From contig CACYXI010000009.1 of the NCBI GenBank assembly GCA_902778265.1, forward strand, positions 1 through 48,224: 48,224 bases of DNA, written 5' to 3'. Position 1 is the stretch's first letter, and every line of letters begins with the position of its first letter. The DNA is from an uncultured Bacteroidales bacterium (GTDB lineage: Bacteria; Bacteroidota; Bacteroidia; Bacteroidales; Bacteroidaceae). Below the pieces are notes generated by a model. That model saw nothing but the letters and a program-made list of their open reading frames with translations. It was not told where the DNA came from and did not search any database. Below, piece by piece: positions 17,060 to 25,553 of this stretch. The translations under genes were made by a program, and so were the position numbers.

Positions 17060-18112
17060 TTATTCTGATTTACTACTAAGTAATGACCGATAAACTTCCA
17101 GGTATTTCTCAGCCGTCACACTGACGTCATAATTCTTGACTACATGTTCGTATGCAGCTTTGATTTGTTTGTCATCCTTACCTTGTTCCATGAATTCATT
17201 CAGCTTTTTGGCGCAGTCTTCAGCATCCTCAGACTTGAAAGTCTTGCCATACTTGCCACCATCAATGATTTCCAGTGGCCCTTCTATATTGCTGATGAGC
17301 ACAGGCACTTTCGCTGCGATAGCCTCAGCAACGGTTAGTCCGAAACCTTCAAATCGTGATGGTTGTATGAACAAATCATACTCACACAGCTGCTTATATA
17401 TCTTTTGCTGCTCAACCCTTCCTTCGAAAGTGATAAAGTCCTGAAGCCCTTTACTTTTAGCCAAATCGACAAGCATATCTTTATCATTACCATCTCCAAT
17501 GAAATGAATGTGGAAATTTGTCTTATTATACTTGTCTCTTAGTATGGATAATGCATTTATAAGAATATCCTGCCCTTTCTGCTTTGCATACAGACGGCTC
17601 ACTTGAACGAAATGAAGTTTACCATCCTTAAACAAGCCCAATGGAGTATGGTTTATGTTTCGTGTAGATATACCGTTATCTATTTCAACAGAATCAAAGC
17701 CTTGATTAGCAGTAAACTCTTTTACGAATTTAGAAATCGCAATCAATCTATCGAACTTTGGATATTCTTTGCAAGGATTGAAAGTATTATGTATGGTTCT
17801 TATTCGCTTCCCATACGGGCAAAACACGAGATTGATCAGCCCCGTTGCATGACAATGGATTATGTCAGGATGGAACTTAGATAACAAGAGATTGAACTTT
17901 ATCAATGGAAACGGATTACGGCTGCCAGATTTGCGTCCTATCAGATAAAGGTGAACGCGATTATCTATCTTCTTTAGTATATAGTCTTCTATCCAATCAT
18001 TTATAACGAACAAGGCTATATCATCAGTTTTTGCCTGTTCGCTGACAATCTCTGAGACCATATTCTCTATTCCGCCAGTTCCTAAAGACCAGTTAATATG
18101 TGCGATTTTCAT
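17060..18112 (-). CDS. Glycosyltransferase family 4
   Basis: A 350-residue GT-B enzyme: GTGGIENMVSEI at 12-23, FVQVSRLYAKQKGQDILI near 187-204 and the E-x7-E motif EGFGLTVAEAIAAKVPVL near 260-277. It would add a sugar from a nucleotide sugar at the cytosolic face. It begins the block GT4-LicD-TagD/Gfo-SDR-acyltransferase, which may build and decorate one residue of the repeat. It is preceded by a 233-bp gap, the largest inside this part of the operon. Confidence 0.88.
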   Translation of the reverse strand: MKIAHINWSLGTGGIENMVSEIVSEQAKTDDIALFVINDWIEDYILKKIDNRVHLYLIGRKSGSRNPFPLIKFNLLLSKFHPDIIHCHATGLINLVFCPYGKRIRTIHNTFNPCKEYPKFDRLIAISKFVKEFTANQGFDSVEIDNGISTRNINHTPLGLFKDGKLHFVQVSRLYAKQKGQDILINALSILRDKYNKTNFHIHFIGDGNDKDMLVDLAKSKGLQDFITFEGRVEQQKIYKQLCEYDLFIQPSRFEGFGLTVAEAIAAKVPVLISNIEGPLEIIDGGKYGKTFKSEDAEDCAKKLNEFMEQGKDDKQIKAAYEHVVKNYDVSVTAEKYLEVYRSLLSSKSE

Positions 18113-18233
18113 TTAACTCTATTGTAAATATATTTTTTTTATATCATTTCTTAAACGGCATCTGGTAATTATTTGTATTACATTGAATTACAAAAACCAT
18201 ATCTTTCGATTTATGAAAGTTGACCTTTCGTCA

Positions 18234-18289
18234 TGCAAAAGGACAATTATTGCGCTCTAAAAGCATAGCTTTTGCAATGCAAAAGGACA
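18234..18289. repeat. Short direct repeats flanking a palindrome, in the 18113-18345 gap
   Basis: TGCAAAAGGACA occurs at 18234-18245 and again at 18278-18289. Between them lies AAAAGC-ATA-GCTTTT (18259-18273). This is the style of small A/T-rich repeats dispersed in Prevotella intergenic regions. No promoter consensus or gene was seen in the rest of the gap (18113-18345). It divides the operon between the fucosyltransferase gene and the GT4 gene and may mark an old insertion joint. Confidence 0.55.
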
Positions 18290-18345
18290 TCTTCATATTC
18301 TGAGTAAAATATTTTCAATGATTTCACGCTAAGTTTACAATAATT

Positions 18346-19413
18346 TTAGCAATGATATGTTGTGTTTTCAATGATTTCTTCTGCTGGTGAGATTGTTATC
18401 TTATTCGGATTATCGATAAGGTATGCTCCCCACCAACCGAATGAACTCTTCGTTATTATGGCATGCTTGCACTGGGCAATCAACTGCATATCACGAAAAC
18501 TCTGTTCGCCTTTGTTCCAGTCAACGAAATAGACCTTGTCGCGGTTGAAGTCTAGATTGAAGATATTGGCATTCTCTCGGCACCAGTCTACGCTACCTGG
18601 GTCAGAGAAGAACACGAATACCGGATTCTCCACATGTCGTTTGATGTACTTGACAGCACGACGAAAATAGCCATATTTGTAGCAATAAGCATTGCCACCG
18701 AGCATATCCCCGCGACGGGCGTGAATAGCGACGGAGTTGACGGAGTTGAGAAATTCAGCCATCTTTCCGTTTTTTTCGCTGTCCCATGCCGGAAAAGTAA
18801 AGGCTGTGCGAAGTTCCTTGTCAACAAATTCAATACCAGAATTCCGAGTTTTGAGACCTAACCATTGACCTGTAAATATGTCATCATCGCCCTTATAGAA
18901 TATTTCATCATGCTTGGTATTGCTCGCAATCCGTTTCTTTGCACTCTTTAGTCTATACCACCGACGTAAAGCGTTACCTATTCTTGTATCAATAAGCCGT
19001 TGCTTTAAACTTGGGGCACTATGGTCAAGCATATTGACATTCTTTATTGCCCCTGCTGATTCGAAGTCACCTCTGATGTTCTTTAGCTTAAGTCCAGCAT
19101 GATTCAACGCTCTCGTTATATAGACAGGATAATTCCAATTCTTAAGCCAAAACTCAGAGGTCTTTACCTCAGCCATGATTGCTTTCCATTGTTCATCAGG
19201 GAATAGTTCTTTTACATTAGGAGCATGAATACCGAATATTCGCTCTAGCTCATAGCCATTCCATTGCTTAATGACTTTGTTGACCTCAGGAATATCATAT
19301 ACGATATCCTCAATATAGATATCCTCGTTTGGATGAAGTTTCTTCAACACCAGATACTCGCAATAGCTAAGCATTTGGTTCCCTAGCCCCGACTCAATGT
19401 GTACTACTTTCAT
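18346..19413 (-). CDS. Alpha-1,2-fucosyltransferase (GT11)
   Basis: The 355-residue protein starts GLGNQMLSYCEYLVLKK (9-25), the G-x-G-N-Q-[ML]-F-x-Y element of GT11, and has the GDP-fucose-binding HARRGDM at 231-237 and the C-terminal ITKSSFGWWGAYL near 322-334. It would use GDP-L-fucose made by Gmd and Fcl, 15 kb further along the same operon. Its first 20 bases overlap the polymerase gene, so translation is probably coupled. Linkage (1,2 versus another) follows the family and is not shown directly. Confidence 0.88.
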   Translation of the reverse strand: MKVVHIESGLGNQMLSYCEYLVLKKLHPNEDIYIEDIVYDIPEVNKVIKQWNGYELERIFGIHAPNVKELFPDEQWKAIMAEVKTSEFWLKNWNYPVYITRALNHAGLKLKNIRGDFESAGAIKNVNMLDHSAPSLKQRLIDTRIGNALRRWYRLKSAKKRIASNTKHDEIFYKGDDDIFTGQWLGLKTRNSGIEFVDKELRTAFTFPAWDSEKNGKMAEFLNSVNSVAIHARRGDMLGGNAYCYKYGYFRRAVKYIKRHVENPVFVFFSDPGSVDWCRENANIFNLDFNRDKVYFVDWNKGEQSFRDMQLIAQCKHAIITKSSFGWWGAYLIDNPNKITISPAEEIIENTTYHC

Positions 19414-20728
19414 CGTCTATTAATTGAGTTTTATTTGAATTAGAATTGTACCTATACAGTATTGACATGATAAAGAAAATCAACGCAAAGTTTGACGGGT
19501 CTGAGAGAGTCGTACCTGAAAATGAGTTCAAGAAGGCCGTAATCATAATAGCTGAACTAATGAGAATTAGGACATTTTCTTTACGACTCCTATATAGGAA
19601 TGTTGTTAGACCAAGTGCAAATGCAATATATATTATACCACCTAACATTCCCAACTTTGTCAACAGATTACCATAGCTGATGTCAGGTGTTCCTAACTGA
19701 TATGCTTCTCCGGTATCTGTATTAATTATACCTATAGAAAACGAATAATGTTGAAGAACCCATGGCTGGGAATCACTTACTAGACCTAATCCAAACAGAA
19801 ATTCATCCAAAGGTTGCTTGCGCATGTAATCATATCTTTCATAAACCCAAGCGAATCTATAGACCATAGTGCCGCTACTGCCGCTGCCATAATCTCTGTA
19901 TTGGCCGTTAGCGATTTGCGTAAAGTCAGACGTACCACCAGCTCCCGTAAATCGGTCACTTATAACATCGGCAAATGGCAACATGAGAATAAACAAGGCT
20001 GAGACAGCGATTCCAATTCGTTTCATCTTGCCCTGCATGAGTAAAGCCAATAGGATTGTCGCTATAGTAGTAACGATGAAAGTTCGTCCCAGAGTACAAA
20101 CCATAGCCACAAAGAATATTACCTGATATACCCACGTCTTGCCCTTGAAGAATTTTGGAAGCAGGAAAGACAACGTCAGGAAGAATATGAGGTTAACCGG
20201 CATATTATAAAAGCGCGGTAAGCCTGTAGCCGAGTCGAAGTCGAAGTGGCCATAAGGCATTAACGGTCTCTTGAGTACTATTTGGAAAATATAAAGTACA
20301 CTCGTTACAACGCAGAAGAACAACAAAGTCTTCAATACCTTACGCAACTCTGTACCATTAGCTTTAATCAATATTGGGAACGAGAACAAAAGCAAATAGC
20401 TTCTGCCTCCCTGTAGGATTTGGAACGGTGACAATCCGTAATGGAAATATGAAAACAGCACACAGATAACTATAACAATTAGAACTGCTATATAATATTT
20501 CTTGATTGGCCACTTCGGTATTTTCCATTTACAGGCAAATACAAGATATGCACTAATTACGAATGTATAGATAACTGCCATATCCATGGTCTTTATGCCC
20601 GTGACAGTGTCTGTCCACAAATTCAGGCCTCCCATCATGAAGCTGAGGTAGAGAAAATAGGACAGATACCTGTACCTGGGCTTGAAGTACAAGATTATAG
20701 CTATAACAATAAGTATTGCCCCTATCAT
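19394..20728 (-). CDS. wzy: O-antigen/capsule polymerase (Wzy-like)
   Basis: A 444-residue protein with roughly ten to twelve hydrophobic helices and a long extramembrane loop around residues 255-330 (DRFTGAGGTSDFTQIANGQYRDYGSGSSGTMVYR), the layout of Wzy polymerases. It would join lipid-linked repeat units in the periplasm. It is the only polymerase candidate in the window and pairs with the flippase at 36.7-38.2 kb. Sequence similarity within Wzy proteins is low, so the call rests on topology and context. Confidence 0.8.
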   Translation of the reverse strand: MIGAILIVIAIILYFKPRYRYLSYFLYLSFMMGGLNLWTDTVTGIKTMDMAVIYTFVISAYLVFACKWKIPKWPIKKYYIAVLIVIVICVLFSYFHYGLSPFQILQGGRSYLLLFSFPILIKANGTELRKVLKTLLFFCVVTSVLYIFQIVLKRPLMPYGHFDFDSATGLPRFYNMPVNLIFFLTLSFLLPKFFKGKTWVYQVIFFVAMVCTLGRTFIVTTIATILLALLMQGKMKRIGIAVSALFILMLPFADVISDRFTGAGGTSDFTQIANGQYRDYGSGSSGTMVYRFAWVYERYDYMRKQPLDEFLFGLGLVSDSQPWVLQHYSFSIGIINTDTGEAYQLGTPDISYGNLLTKLGMLGGIIYIAFALGLTTFLYRSRKENVLILISSAIMITAFLNSFSGTTLSDPSNFALIFFIMSILYRYNSNSNKTQLIDDESSTH

Positions 20729-20731
20729 AAT

Positions 20732-21371
20732 TCAAATCTGTTTTTTTCTTGAGTTGTTATCAAGCAGCCGAATAACCTTGCAAGGATTTCCAGCTGCGAT
20801 GCAATCGGGCGGAACATCTCTTGAAACGACGCTACCTGCACCGATGACAGACCTTGCACCGATATGTACGCCTTTTAGTATAATGCAATACGCACCTATT
20901 AGCACATCGTCATCTATTTCTATTGCTTTATTCTTTTTGTTCTTCTGGTCAACAGTACCGACACGGCGGTCAAGGTAGTTCAATGAGTGACAATCAGAGT
21001 CTAGTATGGTTATACCCCCCCCCGAGGTTTACATGGTTGCCTATTACAAGACTTTCATGTACATATATTGTCGGTGAGGACATACCAACGTTGTTTCCAA
21101 TTATCATCTTTGCACCTTCGGCAACATTAATACAAGATTGGTTCTTGCACAAGGGATTAGCGAGGTTAGAGCCGGTTATTCGGAAGTTGTCACCAATCTC
21201 GACGTTTGCTGTTCTGCCAACTCTGAGGCTAAAGCTGCTTCTCACGATGCAATTCTTTCCGAACTGGACACCCATTCCACGCAGTTTTATTCTGTTTATA
21301 AATGGCATCACCGTCGATTGCCATGTCGTCTTTACTCTTATCCAACCACGAACTAATATCTTTGCCAACAT
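20732..21371 (-). pseudogene. Hexapeptide-repeat acyltransferase, split by a G9 tract (phase-variable candidate)
   Basis: Two open frames, 20994-21371 (125 residues, then YNHTRL and stop) and 20732-20983, are the halves of one left-handed beta-helix acetyltransferase. The first half carries IGDNFRITGSN, EGAKMIIGNNVGMSS and ESLVIGNHVNLGGG; the second carries DDDVLIGAYCIILKGVHIGARSVIGAGSVVSRDV and the family end CIAAGNPCKVIRLL. They are separated only by a homopolymer, G9 on the coding strand (21015-21023). Removing one G gives GGGITILDSDCHSLNYLD, a typical joining segment with the catalytic His, and a single 212-residue protein. As read, the gene is off. It would O- or N-acetylate a sugar or sugar precursor. 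Confidence 0.85.
21015..21023 (-). repeat. Homopolymeric G9 tract (coding strand)
   Basis: Nine consecutive C on the plus strand, inside the hexapeptide acyltransferase gene. A length of 8 or 11 keeps the frame open; 9, as read, ends translation six codons later. Tracts of this length are prone to slipped-strand mispairing. Confidence 0.9.
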
Positions 21372-21493
21372 TATTTGCTTCTCTTTCGTTTGTGCTACTT
21401 TATTAACGGGATCCTAAGAATAACTTTCTTGTCAGTTGTTTCTTTTCCAACAATAGTGTCACTAGGTAAGTTACTGCAAGTACAGCGACCGTC

Positions 21494-22453
21494 TCAATTA
21501 CCCCCCCCCCCCGAATAACTTAGCGAATCTCGCATCGGTATACGCCTCAATATTCTATAATTGATAAAAACTACACTAATGATGTATATACCAATGCTTT
21601 TCTTTCCCAATTCAGACAGCAAGACTTTTACATGGTTGTGCATTATTGCTGTCAAGGGTTTTAGGATTAACAACATACATACCGAACCCGCAAAGCCAAT
21701 AGCGTATCTGATAATATCAATGCCAATCTGATGTGTGTCTATCGAAAATATCCCGTTAATGTTCTGCAATGCGCACGTTCCACTTGTATAGATATAATCT
21801 TCTTTTGTGAAATGTAAATAGAACGCGACGAAAATTAATAATGATACCCCAAAAGCATAAATCTTATTTTGCCGACTAGATTTTGCGAACTTTGCATATA
21901 GTGATTTCTTGTTCCACAAATAACCGATAACGAAATATGGATACATGTAGACATGATAATTAATACCGTAGCCATCAGGGAGAAACAAGAGAAGAACGCC
22001 AAAAACAATATAAACTATGATACTGTCATTAAAGCTTTTGTTAATGATCATTACAGAAAGACTACACCAGAATATTGACCACAGAAACCAAATAGACGTA
22101 AGATATGACAAAAGATTATCTTGTATAGAAATGCTTCCGCCTTTCCTAAGTATCAAGAAGTCGCTGAGTAGCAATGTTATCGTCACCCATACTACAATAG
22201 GGACAACAAGACCACTCACCCTTGTACGGAGATTATACCGAAATGTGTGACGGGTCAGAGAGCCATAGAATAGGTATCCGCTGACAAGCATAAACAATGG
22301 CATGTGGAAACTATAAATAGCCTTGAATACGGGGTCGAGAAAGTATTGGTCGTTTACAGCCAGACTTGTCCCAAACTGCAGGCAGTGCCCGAACACGACA
22401 AGGACTATTGCAACGCCCTTTACTATATCCAAATAGATATTCCGTGTCATCAA
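21494..22453 (-). CDS. Acyltransferase family 3, last membrane helix lost through a G12 tract
   Basis: The membrane protein starts NIYLDIVKGVAIVLVVFGHCLQF (residues 5-27, H22 in the catalytic position), typical of acyltransferase-3 O-acetyltransferases. As read it ends S-G-G-G-G-N after 319 residues because the coding strand has G12 at 21512-21501. With 11 G the frame continues as VIETVAVLAVTYLVTLLLE and on to a stop at 21405-21403, adding a clean final hydrophobic helix and a basic tail, 349 residues in all, close to the 330-345 of the other copies. The present state is therefore probably truncated and inactive. A switchable O-acetylation is inferred. Confidence 0.82.
   Translation of the reverse strand: MMTRNIYLDIVKGVAIVLVVFGHCLQFGTSLAVNDQYFLDPVFKAIYSFHMPLFMLVSGYLFYGSLTRHTFRYNLRTRVSGLVVPIVVWVTITLLLSDFLILRKGGSISIQDNLLSYLTSIWFLWSIFWCSLSVMIINKSFNDSIIVYIVFGVLLLFLPDGYGINYHVYMYPYFVIGYLWNKKSLYAKFAKSSRQNKIYAFGVSLLIFVAFYLHFTKEDYIYTSGTCALQNINGIFSIDTHQIGIDIIRYAIGFAGSVCMLLILKPLTAIMHNHVKVLLSELGKKSIGIYIISVVFINYRILRRIPMRDSLSYSGGGGN
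21501..21512 (-). repeat. Homopolymeric G12 tract (coding strand)
   Basis: Twelve consecutive C on the plus strand near the 3' end of the acyltransferase-3 gene. Lengths of 11 (or 8, 14) extend the protein through a final helix to 21403; 12 and 10 both give early stops (TGA at 21494 or immediate TAA). Confidence 0.9.
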
Positions 22454-22466
22454 CGTGAATGTCTTG

Positions 22467-23321
22467 TTACTTTAAGCTTCGGAGTTCTATGCCATCGGCT
22501 TTGAAGCCAACTTTTACCGCATCTGGCACTACAATCTCTGTAGGAACTTTGTATGTTTTGTCCAATAGTCTCACCAGAGTACACCTGACAGAAAAACCAA
22601 CCACATGTTTTATCTCCCTCAGGAACGTAAATGGCTCGGTCGAGAAGTTATCTATAGGAATGGTCTTAACATTAAGGTGCTTGCAGGCAATATACAAGCC
22701 AAGGAACCATTCTCCCATATATCCAACGGCACGCTTCTGTCTTGTGTAACCATGAGGTTTCATTCTCTTTTCCACTTCGAAAAGGACGGGGAACATAAAC
22801 TCACAATAATCGTAATACCGTTCCTTAGTAGCCACAAACATTTGGAACGGATAGCTGACACGTGAATTGTAGAAATACTGTATGAATTCTTTCTTGTATT
22901 CCGGATGTATCGACAAGAAGGTATCTGCAAAGACATAATAGTCTTCGCTTGTTGTCATGTGCATGAGGTTTGTAGGACGCTCATGGTTGCTAAGCATATT
23001 ACTAGACTTAACAGCAATCAAGTCGTGACCTGCAATAAGTCTCTCTATATTATCTTCATTGACATCTTTAAAGTAACGACGGTAATGGTTTAGTCCCAAG
23101 TACTTTACATCTTTTATATTCTTCCATCCCCAATAGAGGACTGTCAACTCATTCCATGACGCGTTCCTGCTGCTGATGTTATCGCCTTCGTTGTCATTCT
23201 GATAGCCTAAATCCAAATCTGGATGAAGCGCCTTGCCAGCCTGCACGGGAAGGTATATTCCTCCACTCCGCGTATGTGAGTCCTTCTTGTGAGCAGCTAC
23301 CAATAATATTAGTTTCTTCAT
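22467..23321 (-). CDS. DUF4422-family glycosyltransferase-like protein
   Basis: The 284-residue protein contains ASWNELTVLYWGWKNIKDVKYLGLNHYRRYF near residues 54-84, the hallmark W-N-E-x-x-x-x-Y-x-x-W...G-L-x-H-Y-R-R-Y of DUF4422 proteins. These occur in exopolysaccharide and capsule loci, often beside glf, and are thought to be glycosyltransferases. No membrane segment is seen. It is 13 bases from the acyltransferase and 21 from the GT2 gene. A role in adding a galactose-type residue is possible but unproven. Confidence 0.85.
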   Translation of the reverse strand: MKKLILLVAAHKKDSHTRSGGIYLPVQAGKALHPDLDLGYQNDNEGDNISSRNASWNELTVLYWGWKNIKDVKYLGLNHYRRYFKDVNEDNIERLIAGHDLIAVKSSNMLSNHERPTNLMHMTTSEDYYVFADTFLSIHPEYKKEFIQYFYNSRVSYPFQMFVATKERYYDYCEFMFPVLFEVEKRMKPHGYTRQKRAVGYMGEWFLGLYIACKHLNVKTIPIDNFSTEPFTFLREIKHVVGFSVRCTLVRLLDKTYKVPTEIVVPDAVKVGFKADGIELRSLK

Positions 23322-23342
23322 ATATGTTCCTTCATTATGTTG

Positions 23343-24431
23343 TTAGAGCTTACCGTCGAAATATGTTATGTGTTTCCCTTTCTTCTTTGCCATTGTGCGA
23401 AGTGATGTGTAAGCAAGGCATAAGTAATAAGAGATGTCATGCTTTAGCTTGCCTTCTCTCCAAAGTTTAACTATAGGACAACTTATGCCAATCTTCGGTG
23501 CTGAAAGGCTGATAGCAGAACAATAGTCATACAGTTTCGGCGAATTAACTTTTATCCATTTATCAAAATCGTGTAAGTCAAAGGTTGTCATATTCTGATA
23601 CTTGATGTAATTGACATACACGACATCAGCTCTTGTGCGTAAGCGATTTCTCAGATAATCCATATTTGCAGTGCTGGCATCAAGAGAATTATATTCCTCA
23701 ATCATAACTTGTTCGCTCTTTGCCTCCATCCAGATGTTTTTCATAAACTGACTAGTCTCCATCGTTTGACCGCTCCGACCAATAAGATATTTATATAATA
23801 TCTTGTCAAAGTATACAATACTTGAAACTGTTGTCATGGGTAGAAATATCCATTCTTGGTCTGTATAGGAGATGCCTTCTGTCTGGTGATACCCACCCCG
23901 AATATTTCTTATGTTATCTGTCTTATAAGCAACAGCATGCATCATCATATTGCAAGTCGCACCAAGTTTGTCAAAACCGAAAACACTATTAGTCGGCAGA
24001 TTGTGTCCGGTCCACTTGCTTAGCACTTTTCCTTCATCTGTAACTTGTGTAAAGTCATTAAGAACTAGATCAACATCGAACTTCTCAAGATAATCAACAT
24101 ATTCCTTGAAGTTGCCTGTATCGAAAGAGTCATCAGCATCAAGTACTTTCACGTACTTTCCCGTTGCCTCTTTTAGACCACGGTTGACACAAGAACCATA
24201 GTTACCATTCTCCTTATCAATGACCCGGAATGTCTGCGGATACTTATCTTGATACTCATGGCCTATAGCTGATGAAGAATCTTTGCTACCGTCATTTATC
24301 ACGAGTACTTCCACCTTGTCCATGTTCGGTACAATCAATGAGTCCAAACAATGACGGAGATACTTCTCCATGTTGTAAGTGGGTATGATGATGGTTAAAA
24401 TTTTATCCATAATATTCTTTGATAAGTTCAT
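23343..24431 (-). CDS. Glycosyltransferase family 2
   Basis: A GT-A enzyme of 362 residues: LTIIIPTYNMEKYLRHCLDSL (12-32), EVLVINDGSKDSS near 42-54, GSCVNRGLKEATGKYVKVLDADDSF near 83-107 with the D-A-D-D metal site. The first ATG (24431) overlaps the glf stop as TAATG. A second Met seven codons later (24410, MDKILTIIIPTYN) is the usual start of the fold and could also be used. It lies directly after glf, so it may transfer galactofuranose, though that is only contextual. Confidence 0.9.
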   Translation of the reverse strand: MNLSKNIMDKILTIIIPTYNMEKYLRHCLDSLIVPNMDKVEVLVINDGSKDSSSAIGHEYQDKYPQTFRVIDKENGNYGSCVNRGLKEATGKYVKVLDADDSFDTGNFKEYVDYLEKFDVDLVLNDFTQVTDEGKVLSKWTGHNLPTNSVFGFDKLGATCNMMMHAVAYKTDNIRNIRGGYHQTEGISYTDQEWIFLPMTTVSSIVYFDKILYKYLIGRSGQTMETSQFMKNIWMEAKSEQVMIEEYNSLDASTANMDYLRNRLRTRADVVYVNYIKYQNMTTFDLHDFDKWIKVNSPKLYDYCSAISLSAPKIGISCPIVKLWREGKLKHDISYYLCLAYTSLRTMAKKKGKHITYFDGKL

Positions 24432-25549
24432 TAATACATATTCATGACTTTCTCTATGATGGGAGCCATGTCGTAGTACTTGTATTCAGCAAGGCGACCG
24501 CCAAAGATGACATTCTGCTGTTGAGCTGCTTCGGCGCGATACTTGTCGGCGAGTGAATTATTGGCAGCATCGTTGACAGGGTAGTAGGGTTCCATGCCTT
24601 CCTTGTACTCGGTGGAATACTCCTCACTGACAACTGTCTTGGGATTGTCATAGACTTGCTGGCCGAACATTTCGAAATGCTTGTGCTCAATGACACGAGT
24701 GTAGGGAACATCATGGGAAGTGTAGTTGACTACCGCGTTGCCCTGATAGTTGGGTGTATTCTCTATGCGAGTTTTGAAAGAGACTGTGCGCCAGTCGAGC
24801 TTGCCATACTTATAATCGAAGAATTCGTCGATGCGTCCGGTGTACACAAGATTGTTTGCGAACTTTTGCCAATCATGGTACTCGCTATTGAAGAAGTCAA
24901 CATTGGTCTTTGTTTCTACGCCTTCAAGAAGCCCGTTGATTAAACGGTTGTAGCCACCGATAGGAATGCCTTGATAAGAATCGTTGAAGTAGTTGTTGTC
25001 AAATACCAACCTAACAGGCAGGCGCTTGATGATAAAAGCGGGGAGATCTGTACATTTACGACCCCATTGCTTCTCCGTGTATTCTTTTATCAGCGTATAG
25101 AAGATATCCTTGCCTACTAGACAGAGTGCTTGTTCTTCAAGATTCTGTGGCTCACGACCATTAAGTGCAGCTACCGCATCTCTCTTTTGCTCATCAATCT
25201 TAGCTTTAGCTTCCTCTGGAGTCGTCACTCCCCACATCTGGTAAAAGGTATTCATGTTGAACGGCAGGTTGTAGAGCCTGCCATGAAAGTTAGCAACAGG
25301 AGAGTTGGTGTAGCGATTGAAAGGTACGATGGAGTTCACGAAATCCCATACTTCCTTGTTTGATGTGTGGAAGATGTGTGCACCATACTTATGTACGTTG
25401 ATTCCCTCTATGTTCTCGCAATAGACATTGCCACCCAACTGTGGTCGTTTGTCAATGATTAGGCATTTCTTACCTTGCTTATGCGCGAAATATGCGAATG
25501 TGGCACCAAAAAGGCCGGAGCCAACTATTAAATAATCGTAATGAGTCAT
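24431..25549 (-). CDS. glf: UDP-galactopyranose mutase
   Basis: A flavoenzyme that interconverts UDP-galactopyranose and UDP-galactofuranose. The 372 residues match the family. DYLIVGSGLFGATFAYFA (4-21) binds FAD; RPQLGGNVY near 35-43, KYGAHIFHTS near 54-63, WGRKCTDLPAFIIKRLPVR near 161-179 and the C-terminal GRLAEYKYYDM are all conserved. It predicts galactofuranose in the polysaccharide. It is translationally coupled to the downstream GT2 gene and lies 4 bases after the pyruvyltransferase gene. Confidence 0.97.
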   Translation of the reverse strand: MTHYDYLIVGSGLFGATFAYFAHKQGKKCLIIDKRPQLGGNVYCENIEGINVHKYGAHIFHTSNKEVWDFVNSIVPFNRYTNSPVANFHGRLYNLPFNMNTFYQMWGVTTPEEAKAKIDEQKRDAVAALNGREPQNLEEQALCLVGKDIFYTLIKEYTEKQWGRKCTDLPAFIIKRLPVRLVFDNNYFNDSYQGIPIGGYNRLINGLLEGVETKTNVDFFNSEYHDWQKFANNLVYTGRIDEFFDYKYGKLDWRTVSFKTRIENTPNYQGNAVVNYTSHDVPYTRVIEHKHFEMFGQQVYDNPKTVVSEEYSTEYKEGMEPYYPVNDAANNSLADKYRAEAAQQQNVIFGGRLAEYKYYDMAPIIEKVMNMY

Positions 25550-25553
25550 AACT

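Noticed and set aside
18113-18345. Small RNA or promoter in the gap before the GT4 gene
   Set aside because: Only direct repeats and a short palindrome are visible; no -7/-33 match, and no stable stem with a T-run.
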